Source: QHXW01 sp035297145 (GTDB taxonomy: Bacteria; Acidobacteriota; Terriglobia; Bryobacterales; Bryobacteraceae). From it: DNA of 64,000 nt. The stretch is from the NCBI GenBank assembly GCA_035297145.1, contig DATGZN010000094.1:309768-373767 (forward strand), in the 5' to 3' direction. The notes under the pieces are model-generated. The model was not told where the DNA came from, searched no databases, and worked only from the letters and a program-made list of their open reading frames with translations. Position numbers and translations under genes: made by a program. Positions 51,078 to 58,116 of the stretch are shown here, piece after piece (the stretch's first letter is position 1; each line of letters opens with the position of its first letter).

Positions 51078-52169
51078 CTAGTGCTGAGGCGCCTGTTCGG
51101 TGGGCTTACTTTGGTTCACCGGCGGCGCGTCGCTATCGTCGAAGCTGATCTTGGCGTCCGCGGAGAACTTGCGATAGTTGCGGAATTCGACCAGGTTCCG
51201 CGCAGACGTGTGGCCAGCCAATGAGCGGAACTCAGCGGTCAGTGGAAGCAGAGATTCGCGGTCGCCAATCTTGATGAGGTCGTAGTCCAGTACTTCGCTA
51301 GACTGGCGCACGGGAAAATCCGGCGGGATATTGTCTGCCTCAAGGCTGATGCGCAGCACGTGGCTGGTGGCCTTGTCGAGCACAATCGAACCGTGATATC
51401 CGGCCGTGATCATGCGGCCTTTGTCCGTGGCAGTCCCGTGCCAGTCAATCGTGAATTGCGAATGCTCGAGCGGCACGACGTAGGAGAATACGTAGCTCAA
51501 GTGCCCCCGGAGTGTCGTCCAGCCCTGCCACCGGAACTCTGCGTTTGACCCAGGGTCGAACAGGCCACGCATCATGCTGCCGAATTCTCCCTGGGAAATA
51601 GCGCCGCCAACGGAGGTGTACGGTTTATCGGTGGTAATGGTGTTGTTGACCGTGACGAGCTTGTAGTCTTCCTTTTTCTCGAAGTATGTCAGCCGCGCGA
51701 GGATCACATCCGTGGCGTGCCAGGATTCGTGACCGGTTGGGTCGATGAATCGGCGCGTTACTTGAGAGCAGATGTAGTCCGGCAACGACTCTGTGTAGGT
51801 CAACGCCTGCTCGCGAACTTCAGCAATGATTTTGCCCTGCTCTTCAGAGGACGGCGCGGGAGGCGGAACGTATGCCGTTTTGGGCGCGGCCGGTTGAGGC
51901 GCAGGCAGTTCAGCGGATTTCGCGGCCAATTCTTTGAGGGCCGCAATCGTCTTCGGTCCGGCTCCCTCACGCCGCAGCTCTTCGATGGTGCGCTCATCCA
52001 GGCGCTCGGACAACTTCAGAGCATGGAGAGCGCCAGCCACGTCCTTGTCAGACTGCTTCTGCTCCTTGGCGGAATGAACGAATTGCTTGATCTGTTCCAC
52101 CGTAATTCCCGGCTGCGCGGCGGCGACGAGAAAGAAGAACAGCGCCAAGCCGAGCGAGCGGAGCAGCAT
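51078..52169 (-). CDS. Conserved acidobacterial exported protein
   Basis: A 363-residue exported protein started at the ATG at 52169, which opens a signal peptide (MLLRSLGLALFFFLVAAAQPG). Next come a helical segment (ITVEQIKQFVHSAKEQKQSDKDVAGAL) and a linker with Pro-rich repeats. The large C-terminal domain (SLPDYICSQVTRRFIDPTGHESW...TRNL) is beta-rich and resembles the DUF found in many acidobacterial and planctomycete surface proteins. Its function is unknown. A short copy of its N-terminal region survives as a remnant at 52900-52990. Confidence 0.75.
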   Translation of the reverse strand: MLLRSLGLALFFFLVAAAQPGITVEQIKQFVHSAKEQKQSDKDVAGALHALKLSERLDERTIEELRREGAGPKTIAALKELAAKSAELPAPQPAAPKTAYVPPPAPSSEEQGKIIAEVREQALTYTESLPDYICSQVTRRFIDPTGHESWHATDVILARLTYFEKKEDYKLVTVNNTITTDKPYTSVGGAISQGEFGSMMRGLFDPGSNAEFRWQGWTTLRGHLSYVFSYVVPLEHSQFTIDWHGTATDKGRMITAGYHGSIVLDKATSHVLRISLEADNIPPDFPVRQSSEVLDYDLIKIGDRESLLPLTAEFRSLAGHTSARNLVEFRNYRKFSADAKISFDDSDAPPVNQSKPTEQAPQH

Positions 52170-52262
52170 ACGTTCAGTATGGATCACCCCCTCGAAGCAC
52201 GCAGAAGCAAGGGGGTCAGGCGGCGCGCCATGTCTGTGTTGCATCTGTGTTACGCTGGGCCA

Positions 52263-52508
52263 ATGAAGTCCAGCACTTCGAGCTTTCGGATCTCCGAGGA
52301 TCTGCGAATCCGCCTCGAACGGACGGCCCGGCACATGGGCCGCGGAAAGAATTGGCTCATCAATCGCGCCCTCGAAGAGTATCTGAACAAGCTGGGCGGT
52401 GAGGCGCTTGCGGCCGAAGCCCGGCGGCAGTCATTGGTTGCGAGCGGCGTGACCACGAAGGACGAAGAGTTCTGGCAAAAACAATCCGACACCGCCGGCT
52501 GGAACTGA
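52263..52508 (+). CDS. RHH antitoxin of a MazF-type pair
   Basis: An 81-residue protein started at the ATG at 52263. The N-terminus is a ribbon-helix-helix: SSTSSFRISEDLRIRLERTARHMGRGKNWLINRALEEYLNKL, with the strand (SFRIS) and helices expected of CopG/MetJ-type DNA binding. The tail (TTKDEEFWQKQSDTAGWN) probably wraps the toxin. It would repress its own promoter and neutralise the MazF-like toxin that follows with a 4-base overlap. A decayed copy of its 3' half is at 56722-56879. Confidence 0.85.
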   Translation: MKSSTSSFRISEDLRIRLERTARHMGRGKNWLINRALEEYLNKLGGEALAAEARRQSLVASGVTTKDEEFWQKQSDTAGWN

Positions 52509-52840
52509 CTCGCGGAGACGTCGTTGTGAGCGCCGCGCCAGGTGATTCCGGGAAACCGAGGCCCGCCCTGGTTGTCCAGTCCGATCTCTTCACCCCAACG
52601 CACGCCAGCATCGTGATCTGCCCGATCACTTCTCACATAGTGGATGCCCCGTTGTTTCGTTTAACCATCCGGCCGAGCCAAGAGAACGGCTTGAAAGCTG
52701 AATCTCAGATCATGGTCGATAAGATCACCGCGATCAATCGCGAGCGGATTGGCAAGAGGATCGGCAGGCTCGGGGACACCGAATTGGCGGAAGTCGATCG
52801 TGCGCTGTCGCTGTGGTTGGGAATCGCCGTGCTAGGCTGA
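52505..52840 (+). CDS. MazF/PemK-family toxin (likely CTG start)
   Basis: A MazF/PemK-type endoribonuclease of 111 residues if read from CTG at 52505. The family start MxRGDIV is then present as LTRGDVVVSAAPGDSGKPRPALVVQSD; any ATG/GTG/TTG start (the first is GTG at 52526) would remove the conserved RGD segment, which contributes to the active site. The CTG lies in CTGA, overlapping the antitoxin stop, so translation probably restarts there. Downstream SIVICPITSH and IMVDKITAI are core MazF strands. The toxin would cut mRNA when the RHH antitoxin is lost. Confidence 0.75.
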   Translation: MTRGDVVVSAAPGDSGKPRPALVVQSDLFTPTHASIVICPITSHIVDAPLFRLTIRPSQENGLKAESQIMVDKITAINRERIGKRIGRLGDTELAEVDRALSLWLGIAVLG

Positions 52841-52852
52841 CCGGCGCGTTCT

Positions 52853-52893
52853 ACCGCCGGCAGCTCAGTGGCACCACCGCCTGCGGGCCTTTG
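52853..52893 (-). pseudogene. Remnant of an ispF 3' end
   Basis: On the minus strand this reads GPQAVVPLSCRR-stop, close to the end of the intact ispF at 56888 (AEAQAVVTLRGRQ-stop). The same order, toxin-antitoxin sequence then minus-strand ispF 3' end, is found at 56722-56930, so this piece came with the toxin-antitoxin locus in a local duplication. Nothing upstream of it is ispF-like. Confidence 0.7.
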
Positions 52894-52899
52894 TCCGAG

Positions 52900-52995
52900 G
52901 CAGAGCGCTGGCAACATCCCTCTGAGACTGCTTTTGTTCGATGGCGGAGTGAATGAACTCCCGGATCTTCTCGACGTGATGCCCGGCCGGGAGGA
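52900..52995 (-). pseudogene. Remnant of the 5' region of the 51078 gene
   Basis: On the minus strand this reads GHHVEKIREFIHSAIEQKQSQRDVASA, beside GITVEQIKQFVHSAKEQKQSDKDVAGA in the intact gene. The signal peptide and everything after this block are missing. It is in the same orientation as the intact gene, 730 bases away, with the RHH-MazF pair between the two. The rest of the 250-base gap to 53089 holds nothing I recognise. Confidence 0.75.
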
Positions 52996-53089
52996 GGCAG
53001 AGGGGATCGGCTACTACTGGCACGGGACGGCGTGACACTGTTGGTGCGTTGACCCGAATCGCAATTGAGAGCGGCCACCGCCTGTTGGA

Positions 53090-54367
53090 CTAAGGCCGAT
53101 CGGCCTGCGCGTCGTCCAGGGAAGCGTGGGCCTGGCTCGTCTTCCAGGCATGAAATCTCTGGCGTAGCGTTCGCCGGTAGAGGTCGACAGTGGTGCCGTG
53201 GGCTGCGGCTTCGCGGATCAGTTGCTCCTCGGCAGTGACCAGCCCCTGCCAAACGCGACGCCCGTTGGCTTGCAGGAAGGAGGAATCGTAGTCGAATCCA
53301 AACAGAGTCAAGGCGGCGATGGGTGTCAGGTACCCGTCGCCCAAGCCGACTTCATGGAACGGGAAGTTGGCGGCCCAATCGGTGTGGTACCCCAGGCGCA
53401 TGGTCTGCGGGCTCACCGACACCTGCGCGTGCGTGACGCAATTGATGGCGGCGATGTGGTACTTCGACCGCAACATCTCGGTGAGCACGCGCGCGGCGTC
53501 GATCTGCGCCCGCGTGGCGATGTCATTGGAGTCGCCGGCCTGTGCTTCGGTCTGCGCTTCGAAGGCCACGCCGAGAAAGCTCTGATTCAGGCCCCAGTAG
53601 ATGTTTCTCTCGTCGGCCCAGATGGACTGCCCGGCATGATTGGCGAAATCAGTCTCCGCTACCACCCGAAAGACCCGGCCGAAGCGGTCGATCACAAAAT
53701 GATACGAACGACGCTGCGCGATGTAAGCCAGCAAGGAACGCCCGTTGCGCTGCAGGCGGGAATTCTGGCTGGGCTCAAACGGCGCCAGGCGGCTCTCGGT
53801 GGTGTGAAAGACAATCCCGGCCGGCTGGGTTTCAACGGGGGAGGCGCGCCACGCGATCCGGTCGAAAGGGTGGTAGGCGCGGGCTTGAGTGGAGGTGAGA
53901 AATTCGTTTTCGATGCGCAGACCATTGCTGTAGACCTCAACCGTTGCCTGGCGCTCGACGAGCCAGACCTTGGGGGCTGCAACTTCAGCCGCGATCTGGC
54001 GCGGGACCACCAGGGGAAGAGGCCGAGAAGTCAACCTGTGCGGCGCCTGGGGAACCAGGACCGCAGCCGAAAAAAGCGCGGTGAGGATGATGCGAACGCT
54101 CAGATAGAACCGGCGGCGCGAGGCCTGGTGCGCTTGCTGCTGGAAACTGGCCCTGCGCCGGGCGGTAGCAATCGACTTGCGCACGAATCGCAAACGTGCC
54201 ACCTCGTCGTCGATCACGGCGGCACGTTTCTCGACCAAGCGTACGACGAAGTCGCTGACTACGCCCTCGGGTGCTTGGGGAACGCGCTTTGTCAGGAGAA
54301 TTCTCGACAAGAAAACAGAGGCCATGCAGCTCGCCTGTACACGTAATCTGTGAACTTTCGATTTCAC
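53090..54367 (-). CDS. N-acetylmuramoyl-L-alanine amidase-like (PGRP/Amidase_2) protein
   Basis: A protein of up to 425 residues (GTG start at 54367; ATG at 54325 gives 411). A basic N-terminus is followed by one membrane segment (FYLSVRIILTALFSAAVLVP, about 87-106) and a periplasmic Amidase_2/PGRP domain: GIVFHTTES (zinc His), YHFVIDRFGRVFRVV, ADFANHAGQSIW (zinc/catalytic His) and CVTHAQVS (His). The last 100 residues are an unassigned helical part. It would cleave the bond between MurNAc and the stem peptide while tethered to the cytoplasmic membrane. It is the last gene of a minus-strand operon with an actin-like ATPase 36 bases upstream. Confidence 0.78.
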   Translation of the reverse strand: MKSKVHRLRVQASCMASVFLSRILLTKRVPQAPEGVVSDFVVRLVEKRAAVIDDEVARLRFVRKSIATARRRASFQQQAHQASRRRFYLSVRIILTALFSAAVLVPQAPHRLTSRPLPLVVPRQIAAEVAAPKVWLVERQATVEVYSNGLRIENEFLTSTQARAYHPFDRIAWRASPVETQPAGIVFHTTESRLAPFEPSQNSRLQRNGRSLLAYIAQRRSYHFVIDRFGRVFRVVAETDFANHAGQSIWADERNIYWGLNQSFLGVAFEAQTEAQAGDSNDIATRAQIDAARVLTEMLRSKYHIAAINCVTHAQVSVSPQTMRLGYHTDWAANFPFHEVGLGDGYLTPIAALTLFGFDYDSSFLQANGRRVWQGLVTAEEQLIREAAAHGTTVDLYRRTLRQRFHAWKTSQAHASLDDAQADRP

Positions 54368-54403
54368 GCTCCGCGCCGCGGGGAGAACGGATAGCCGCGT
54401 GGG

Positions 54404-55408
54404 TTACGACTCACACAACGTGGCGACGAGTGTACCCTTGGCCGTGGAATGTAGAGGGTTGGCGGCGACGCGGATTTCGGAAAGCTCGATGGGGAATTCG
54501 GAGGCGCGGAGAGCTTTTTCGAAGCGCTCCTGGAATCCGGGAGGCATCGCCGTCCCGCCGCTCAGCACCAGTGGCACCGGCTGTTTGAGCTTGGGCAGGT
54601 TCGATGCATTGCTAAAGGCGTCCCGCATGGATTTGACGAGCGACTGGATGACGTCGTCGTAGTAAACGCTCAATGCGTGATAGGTCTTGTTCTCGAAGTA
54701 TCCGTTGAAGTGAAATCCCTTCTCCTTTTCCACCCGGACGCTCATGGCCAGATCGCGGGTAGCCGCGGCGGAGTTGGCATCGATGTAGTCGCCACCCTTG
54801 GGGACGCTGAAGCTGATCACCGGAACCGAGAGATACGCCAGGCAGACGTTGCACATGCCGCCGCCGCAACTGACGCCGATTCCGCTGTAGCTGGAATCTC
54901 CTAATTCGCCATAGACCACCGCCAGCCCTTCGCTGATGCTTTTTGGCTCGTAGCCCAGCTCGCGCAGACACTCCCGCAGTGTGGTTTCGTGGAAGGTGAA
55001 TTTGTCGACGTTCATGCCTGCGGCCGGCGCGGGAACGCTGAAATAGAGCCGCTGCCCGGGTTTCTTGGCGCGACCGAGCAGGCGCGTGATGATCTGCCGG
55101 ATGACCAGCAGGCCGTCGGCCTCGCCCGGGTTCAGAATGCCGTCCATCATGGGGCGGCGGGTTTCGACATGAAACAGCTCGGCAAATTGTTCGGAATCGT
55201 TGCCGAACACCAGAATCTCTTTGCCTTGGACCGCGTGATTGATGCGTTCCTTGACCATCAGACTCTCGGCCAGCTTGGTGTAAGGGATGCTGACAAAAGC
55301 GTTGAGCTGCCGTTCGTATTGAAAGTCCTGTTCCAAGTTCCGCGCGGCTACGATGTGGCTGGTGCCGATGTCGAGACCGAGCACGGGTGATTGTTCCGTC
55401 GTCTTCAT
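54404..55408 (-). CDS. Actin-like ATPase (MreB/ParM superfamily)
   Basis: A 334-residue actin-fold protein started at the ATG at 55408, with GGAG spaced 6 bases upstream. The three nucleotide-binding segments are present: phosphate 1 VLGLDIGTSHIVAAR (about 8-22), phosphate 2 GIGVSCGGGMCNVCLAY (about 185-201) and adenosine LVLSGGTAMPPGF (about 285-297). It is not MreB itself: MreB-specific segments are absent, and the chain is similar in length but divergent, with two Cys in phosphate 2. Nothing nearby suggests a plasmid, so a ParM-type segregation role is unlikely. Its neighbours are a 52-residue membrane peptide, a coiled-coil protein and an amidase, pointing to a cell-envelope cytoskeleton. 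Confidence 0.85.
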   Translation of the reverse strand: MKTTEQSPVLGLDIGTSHIVAARNLEQDFQYERQLNAFVSIPYTKLAESLMVKERINHAVQGKEILVFGNDSEQFAELFHVETRRPMMDGILNPGEADGLLVIRQIITRLLGRAKKPGQRLYFSVPAPAAGMNVDKFTFHETTLRECLRELGYEPKSISEGLAVVYGELGDSSYSGIGVSCGGGMCNVCLAYLSVPVISFSVPKGGDYIDANSAAATRDLAMSVRVEKEKGFHFNGYFENKTYHALSVYYDDVIQSLVKSMRDAFSNASNLPKLKQPVPLVLSGGTAMPPGFQERFEKALRASEFPIELSEIRVAANPLHSTAKGTLVATLCES

Positions 55409-55447
55409 AAATTTCTCCACCGCCCTCCTGAGTGCGGGTCTATACCC

Positions 55448-55606
55448 CTAGCGGGTTAAGTAATCGAAGGGGAAAGCCCCTTCGCACCGGACTTTTTGCT
55501 CGTACCAGGCGAGCTCCAACTTCTCCCCACGGCTCGTTCGCAAGTGCGAAAACCGGCTGGCCAGGCGCAACAGCAACACGGCCAATAATCCAACCGCAAT
55601 CATCAT
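55448..55606 (-). CDS. Small single-pass membrane peptide
   Basis: A 52-residue protein: MMIAVGLLAVLLLRLASRF is one transmembrane helix and the rest (SHLRTSRGEKLELAWYEQKVRCEGAFPFDYLTR) is a cytoplasmic or periplasmic tail. It starts 6 bases after the stop of the coiled-coil gene and ends 39 bases before the actin-like gene, so it fills the only gap of the operon. The near-perfect fit, the clean helix and the operon spacing make it likely real despite its size. It may recruit the actin-like filament to the membrane (inference). Confidence 0.6.
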   Translation of the reverse strand: MMIAVGLLAVLLLRLASRFSHLRTSRGEKLELAWYEQKVRCEGAFPFDYLTR

Positions 55607-55612
55607 GGTCTG

Positions 55613-56353
55613 TTAGCTCCGATGGACTAGCGCCGGATCGTTTTGGGCGGCGGCCAGTTCACGAAACGCGGCCATCCGGTCGCCTGACGGCCGGTCGGCT
55701 GGCGGCTTATTGTTGATGGCGGGGGCGCTACTCTGTGTGCTCTGTGTGAGACACAGCGCTACGGCGTCGCCGATGCGTTGGGCTTCGTACTGTTTCTTCG
55801 ACACCCACTTGCGGAAGCTTTCTTTCTCACGAGCCACCTCGTCAAGGTTGTGAGAAATCCGCGCCGCATACTCGGCAGCCACACGCTCCGCTTCTGCCTG
55901 GATGGTGACATTCTCCTGCGCCTTGCGCGCCTCGTACTCTTCGAGGTGTTTGCGCTGGATAGCTTCGTAAGACGTGATGGCACGCTGGCGGAGGGTCGCG
56001 TCCTGCAGCACTTCATCCACCGGTACGCCGGCGGCCTCGAGCGCCATCAGAAGCGAGAAGCGTTTCGTCTCCGTCGGCAGGGTCTTGATGTGCTCGCTCT
56101 GGAGCATCTCGATGACCTTTCCAATGGTGTAGCCCATGCGGGGACCCTTGATGCCCGCCGAGCGGTAGATCTCGTCGAAGGCCAGCAAGTCCATGCCGCA
56201 AGCCGCGAATCCGTTGCCCGAGGAGGGCGCGGACGGCGCCCGGCTGTCCGGCGAAGCCTCTGTTTGCGCACCGTTGGCTGGCTTCGGCGCGCTGTTGATG
56301 TGCTCAGTTGAAGTGTCCTGGCCGCGCCAGGATGAAAGCCATTTGTTTTGCAC
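55613..56353 (-). CDS. Coiled-coil protein upstream of the actin-like gene
   Basis: A 246-residue soluble protein. Residues 1-50 are Ser/Pro/Ala-rich. Residues about 50-115 are a compact helical part (MDLLAFDEIYRSAGIKGPRMGYTIGKVIEMLQSEHIKTL), and about 125-200 is a long, highly charged coiled coil (SYEAIQRKHLEEYEARKAQENVTIQAEAERVAAEYAARI). The tail is low-complexity. No known family. It is the first gene of the operon; a coiled-coil partner is common for bacterial actins, which often need one for bundling or cargo. Start at the ATG at 56353. Confidence 0.7.
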   Translation of the reverse strand: MQNKWLSSWRGQDTSTEHINSAPKPANGAQTEASPDSRAPSAPSSGNGFAACGMDLLAFDEIYRSAGIKGPRMGYTIGKVIEMLQSEHIKTLPTETKRFSLLMALEAAGVPVDEVLQDATLRQRAITSYEAIQRKHLEEYEARKAQENVTIQAEAERVAAEYAARISHNLDEVAREKESFRKWVSKKQYEAQRIGDAVALCLTQSTQSSAPAINNKPPADRPSGDRMAAFRELAAAQNDPALVHRS

Positions 56354-56486
56354 GTGAACCCTCTACTCTCAATCTCTAAATTGGTTCCGAAAGCTGCGAC
56401 GCCAGAGACTTTTGGCTGCCGCCTCGCGGTAGTTCATTGTCTGTCATTCACAAAATTGGACAGCAATACGTCAACACCGAAAGATA

Positions 56487-56509
56487 GGTTAACGGTTTAC
56501 CAGTTAACC
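56487..56509. promoter_or_regulatory. Inverted repeat GGTTAAC-N9-GTTAACC
   Basis: A perfect 7-bp inverted repeat around GGTTTACCA, so the whole 23-bp site is nearly palindromic. Further GTTAAC copies occur at 56663-56668 and 56687-56692. It is about 135-155 bases upstream of the coiled-coil gene start, a suitable place for an operator. Confidence 0.55.
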
Positions 56510-56721
56510 AGCAATACTCCAAAAGGTAAGGTAGAATTTCGGGCCAAGAGTAAGCGATAGGTGGATTTTACGGATTTACTCTTTAGTGCCGATAAAATCA
56601 AGTGTCATGGCTTGTTACTCCACGCGATGGAAAGCGGCACACGTCCAATTTTGGAAAACAATGTTAACTTCTGTCGTACTTCGGTAGTTAACCTTGTGTA
56701 TCCGCCGTAAGTTGTGACTCC

Positions 56722-56879
56722 CAATAAGCACAAGGTCGGCCGGGAGGCGTTTGCGCCCGAAGCTCGGCGGTAGTCATTGGCTGCGGCGGCGTGACCACGA
56801 AGGACGAAGAGTTTTGGCAGAAACCAGCCGACACCGGCGCGTTGTCGCTGTGTTTGGGAATCACCATGTTAGGGTGAAT
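56722..56879 (+). pseudogene. Decayed RHH-MazF toxin-antitoxin locus
   Basis: This segment aligns with two separated parts of the intact locus: the 3' part of the antitoxin (like 52385-52497, ending in the GACACCG block) joined directly to the last 40 bases of the toxin (like 52799-52840). About 300 bases between them are deleted and the antitoxin frame has stops. It is followed, as in the other copy, by the minus-strand ispF 3' end. Confidence 0.85.
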
Positions 56880-56887
56880 GTTGTGTT

Positions 56888-57373
56888 CTACTGCCGGCCG
56901 CGCAGTGTCACCACCGCCTGCGCCTCCGCCGACTTGCCTTCGCCGACTGGACCCATTTTCTCCGCCGTTTTGAATTTCACTGACACGCGGTCGAGCGTCA
57001 GGCCCAACGTCGTGGCCAGGGTTTGGCGGATGGCGCCGCGATAGTCCTTCAGCTTGGGACGTTCCAGTATCACGGTCGAATCCACATTCACCAGTTTGAA
57101 ACCGGCTTCGCCGGCCAGGTCGAGCGCGCGCTTCAGAAATTGCAGGCTGTCGGCGCCTTTCCAGCGTGGGTCGGAATCGGGGAAATGCATGCCGATGTCG
57201 CCCAGGGCTGCGGCGCCGAGAATGGCGTCGGTGATGGCGTGTGTGAGGACGTCCGCGTCGGAGTGGCCTTCCAGGCCAAATTCGCACGGGATGGTCACGC
57301 CGCCCAAAATCAAAGGACGCCCGGCGGCGATGCGATGGTTATCCCAGCCCAGCCCGGTCCGATATTCGCTCAA
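56888..57373 (-). CDS. ispF: 2-C-methyl-D-erythritol 2,4-cyclodiphosphate synthase
   Basis: A 161-residue IspF of the MEP isoprenoid pathway. LGWDNHRIAAGRPLILGGVTIP starts it (metal-binding Asp and His), EFGLEGHSDADVLTHAITDAILGAA is the family signature, and IGMHFPDSDPRWKGADS follows. It converts CDP-ME-2P into the cyclic diphosphate. Its start overlaps the ispD stop by 4 bases. Its 3' end is duplicated as a remnant at 52853. Confidence 0.95.
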   Translation of the reverse strand: MSEYRTGLGWDNHRIAAGRPLILGGVTIPCEFGLEGHSDADVLTHAITDAILGAAALGDIGMHFPDSDPRWKGADSLQFLKRALDLAGEAGFKLVNVDSTVILERPKLKDYRGAIRQTLATTLGLTLDRVSVKFKTAEKMGPVGEGKSAEAQAVVTLRGRQ

Positions 57374-58110
57374 GCAGTGCCTTCGCGGGCCGTTTCCTTG
57401 TCCAGGAACAAGCGCGCGAGATCCATGTCGCCGGGCTTGGTGATCTTAATATTGTGATCGCTGCCCATCACCACCCGCACCTCCACCTGATCGAGGCGCT
57501 CCACCAGGCTCGACTCATCGGTTCCCACGAAACTATCGCGCCGCGCGGCCTCGAACGCCTGCTTAAGCAGGTCGTGCCGGAAAACCTGGGGCGTTTGCGC
57601 CAGAACCAGGCGTTCGCGCGAGATGGTCGATCGCACCTTGGCGCCGGTGGCTTGCGCGCCACTCACCTGCTTCACCGTGTCGACCGGGACGATTCCCACA
57701 ATTGCCGCGCCGTATTCGGCAGCCTCATCGAAGGCTTTCTCGATAATTTCCAGGTCGATGAACGGGCGCACGGCATCGTGCACGGCGACCAGTTCCGTAT
57801 CCGGGCTGACCGCGGCCAGACCGCGCTCCACCGATTCCTGGCGGCTGTTTCCACCTTCCACCACGCGTACGGGCTTCGTGCGGATTTCGCGCTTCAGCAG
57901 ATCGCCCACCCAATCGAGATCTTCGCGACGTAACGCAACAACGATTTCACGCACACGATCGGAGGCCGCAAACTTCCGCACCGTGTGCAGGAGAATCGGA
58001 GAGCCATCCAGCTGCATGAACTGCTTCCGGCTGGTCCCCGCGGTTTCGGCCGACGTACGCCCCATGCGCGTTCCGAGCCCCGCGGCCGGCAAGATGACGG
58101 CGACTTTCAT
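57370..58110 (-). CDS. ispD: 2-C-methyl-D-erythritol 4-phosphate cytidylyltransferase
   Basis: A 246-residue IspD. PAAGLGTRMG near the start binds CTP; VAVHDAVRPFI and the C-terminal KITKPGDMDLA are family segments. It attaches CMP to MEP. The usual partners are here: ispF overlaps downstream, and the PIN/TRAM gene is 6 bases upstream. Start at the ATG at 58110. The protein carries an insertion after the first loop (SAETAGTSRKQ) that is within normal variation. Confidence 0.94.
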   Translation of the reverse strand: MKVAVILPAAGLGTRMGRTSAETAGTSRKQFMQLDGSPILLHTVRKFAASDRVREIVVALRREDLDWVGDLLKREIRTKPVRVVEGGNSRQESVERGLAAVSPDTELVAVHDAVRPFIDLEIIEKAFDEAAEYGAAIVGIVPVDTVKQVSGAQATGAKVRSTISRERLVLAQTPQVFRHDLLKQAFEAARRDSFVGTDESSLVERLDQVEVRVVMGSDHNIKITKPGDMDLARLFLDKETAREGTA

Positions 58111-58116
58111 GCGGCC

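Larger units (their letters stand above)
56354..56887. other. Control region of the actin-like operon plus toxin-antitoxin remnant
   Basis: The left 360 bases are AT-rich and contain four GTTAAC sequences, a perfect inverted repeat and a direct repeat CAGCAATAC (56462 and 56509). The right 160 bases are a toxin-antitoxin remnant. No coding sequence other than the remnant is supported. The promoter of the 56353 operon probably lies here, but no -10/-35 pair stands out. Confidence 0.55.

Noticed and set aside
51717..52262. Extension of the antitoxin frame far upstream (to 51717)
   Set aside because: It would cross the start of the divergent exported-protein gene; the RHH fold begins only at the ATG at 52263.
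53198..54346. 382-codon plus-strand frame opposite the amidase gene
   Set aside because: The minus-strand frame has zinc-amidase motifs; this is the shadow.
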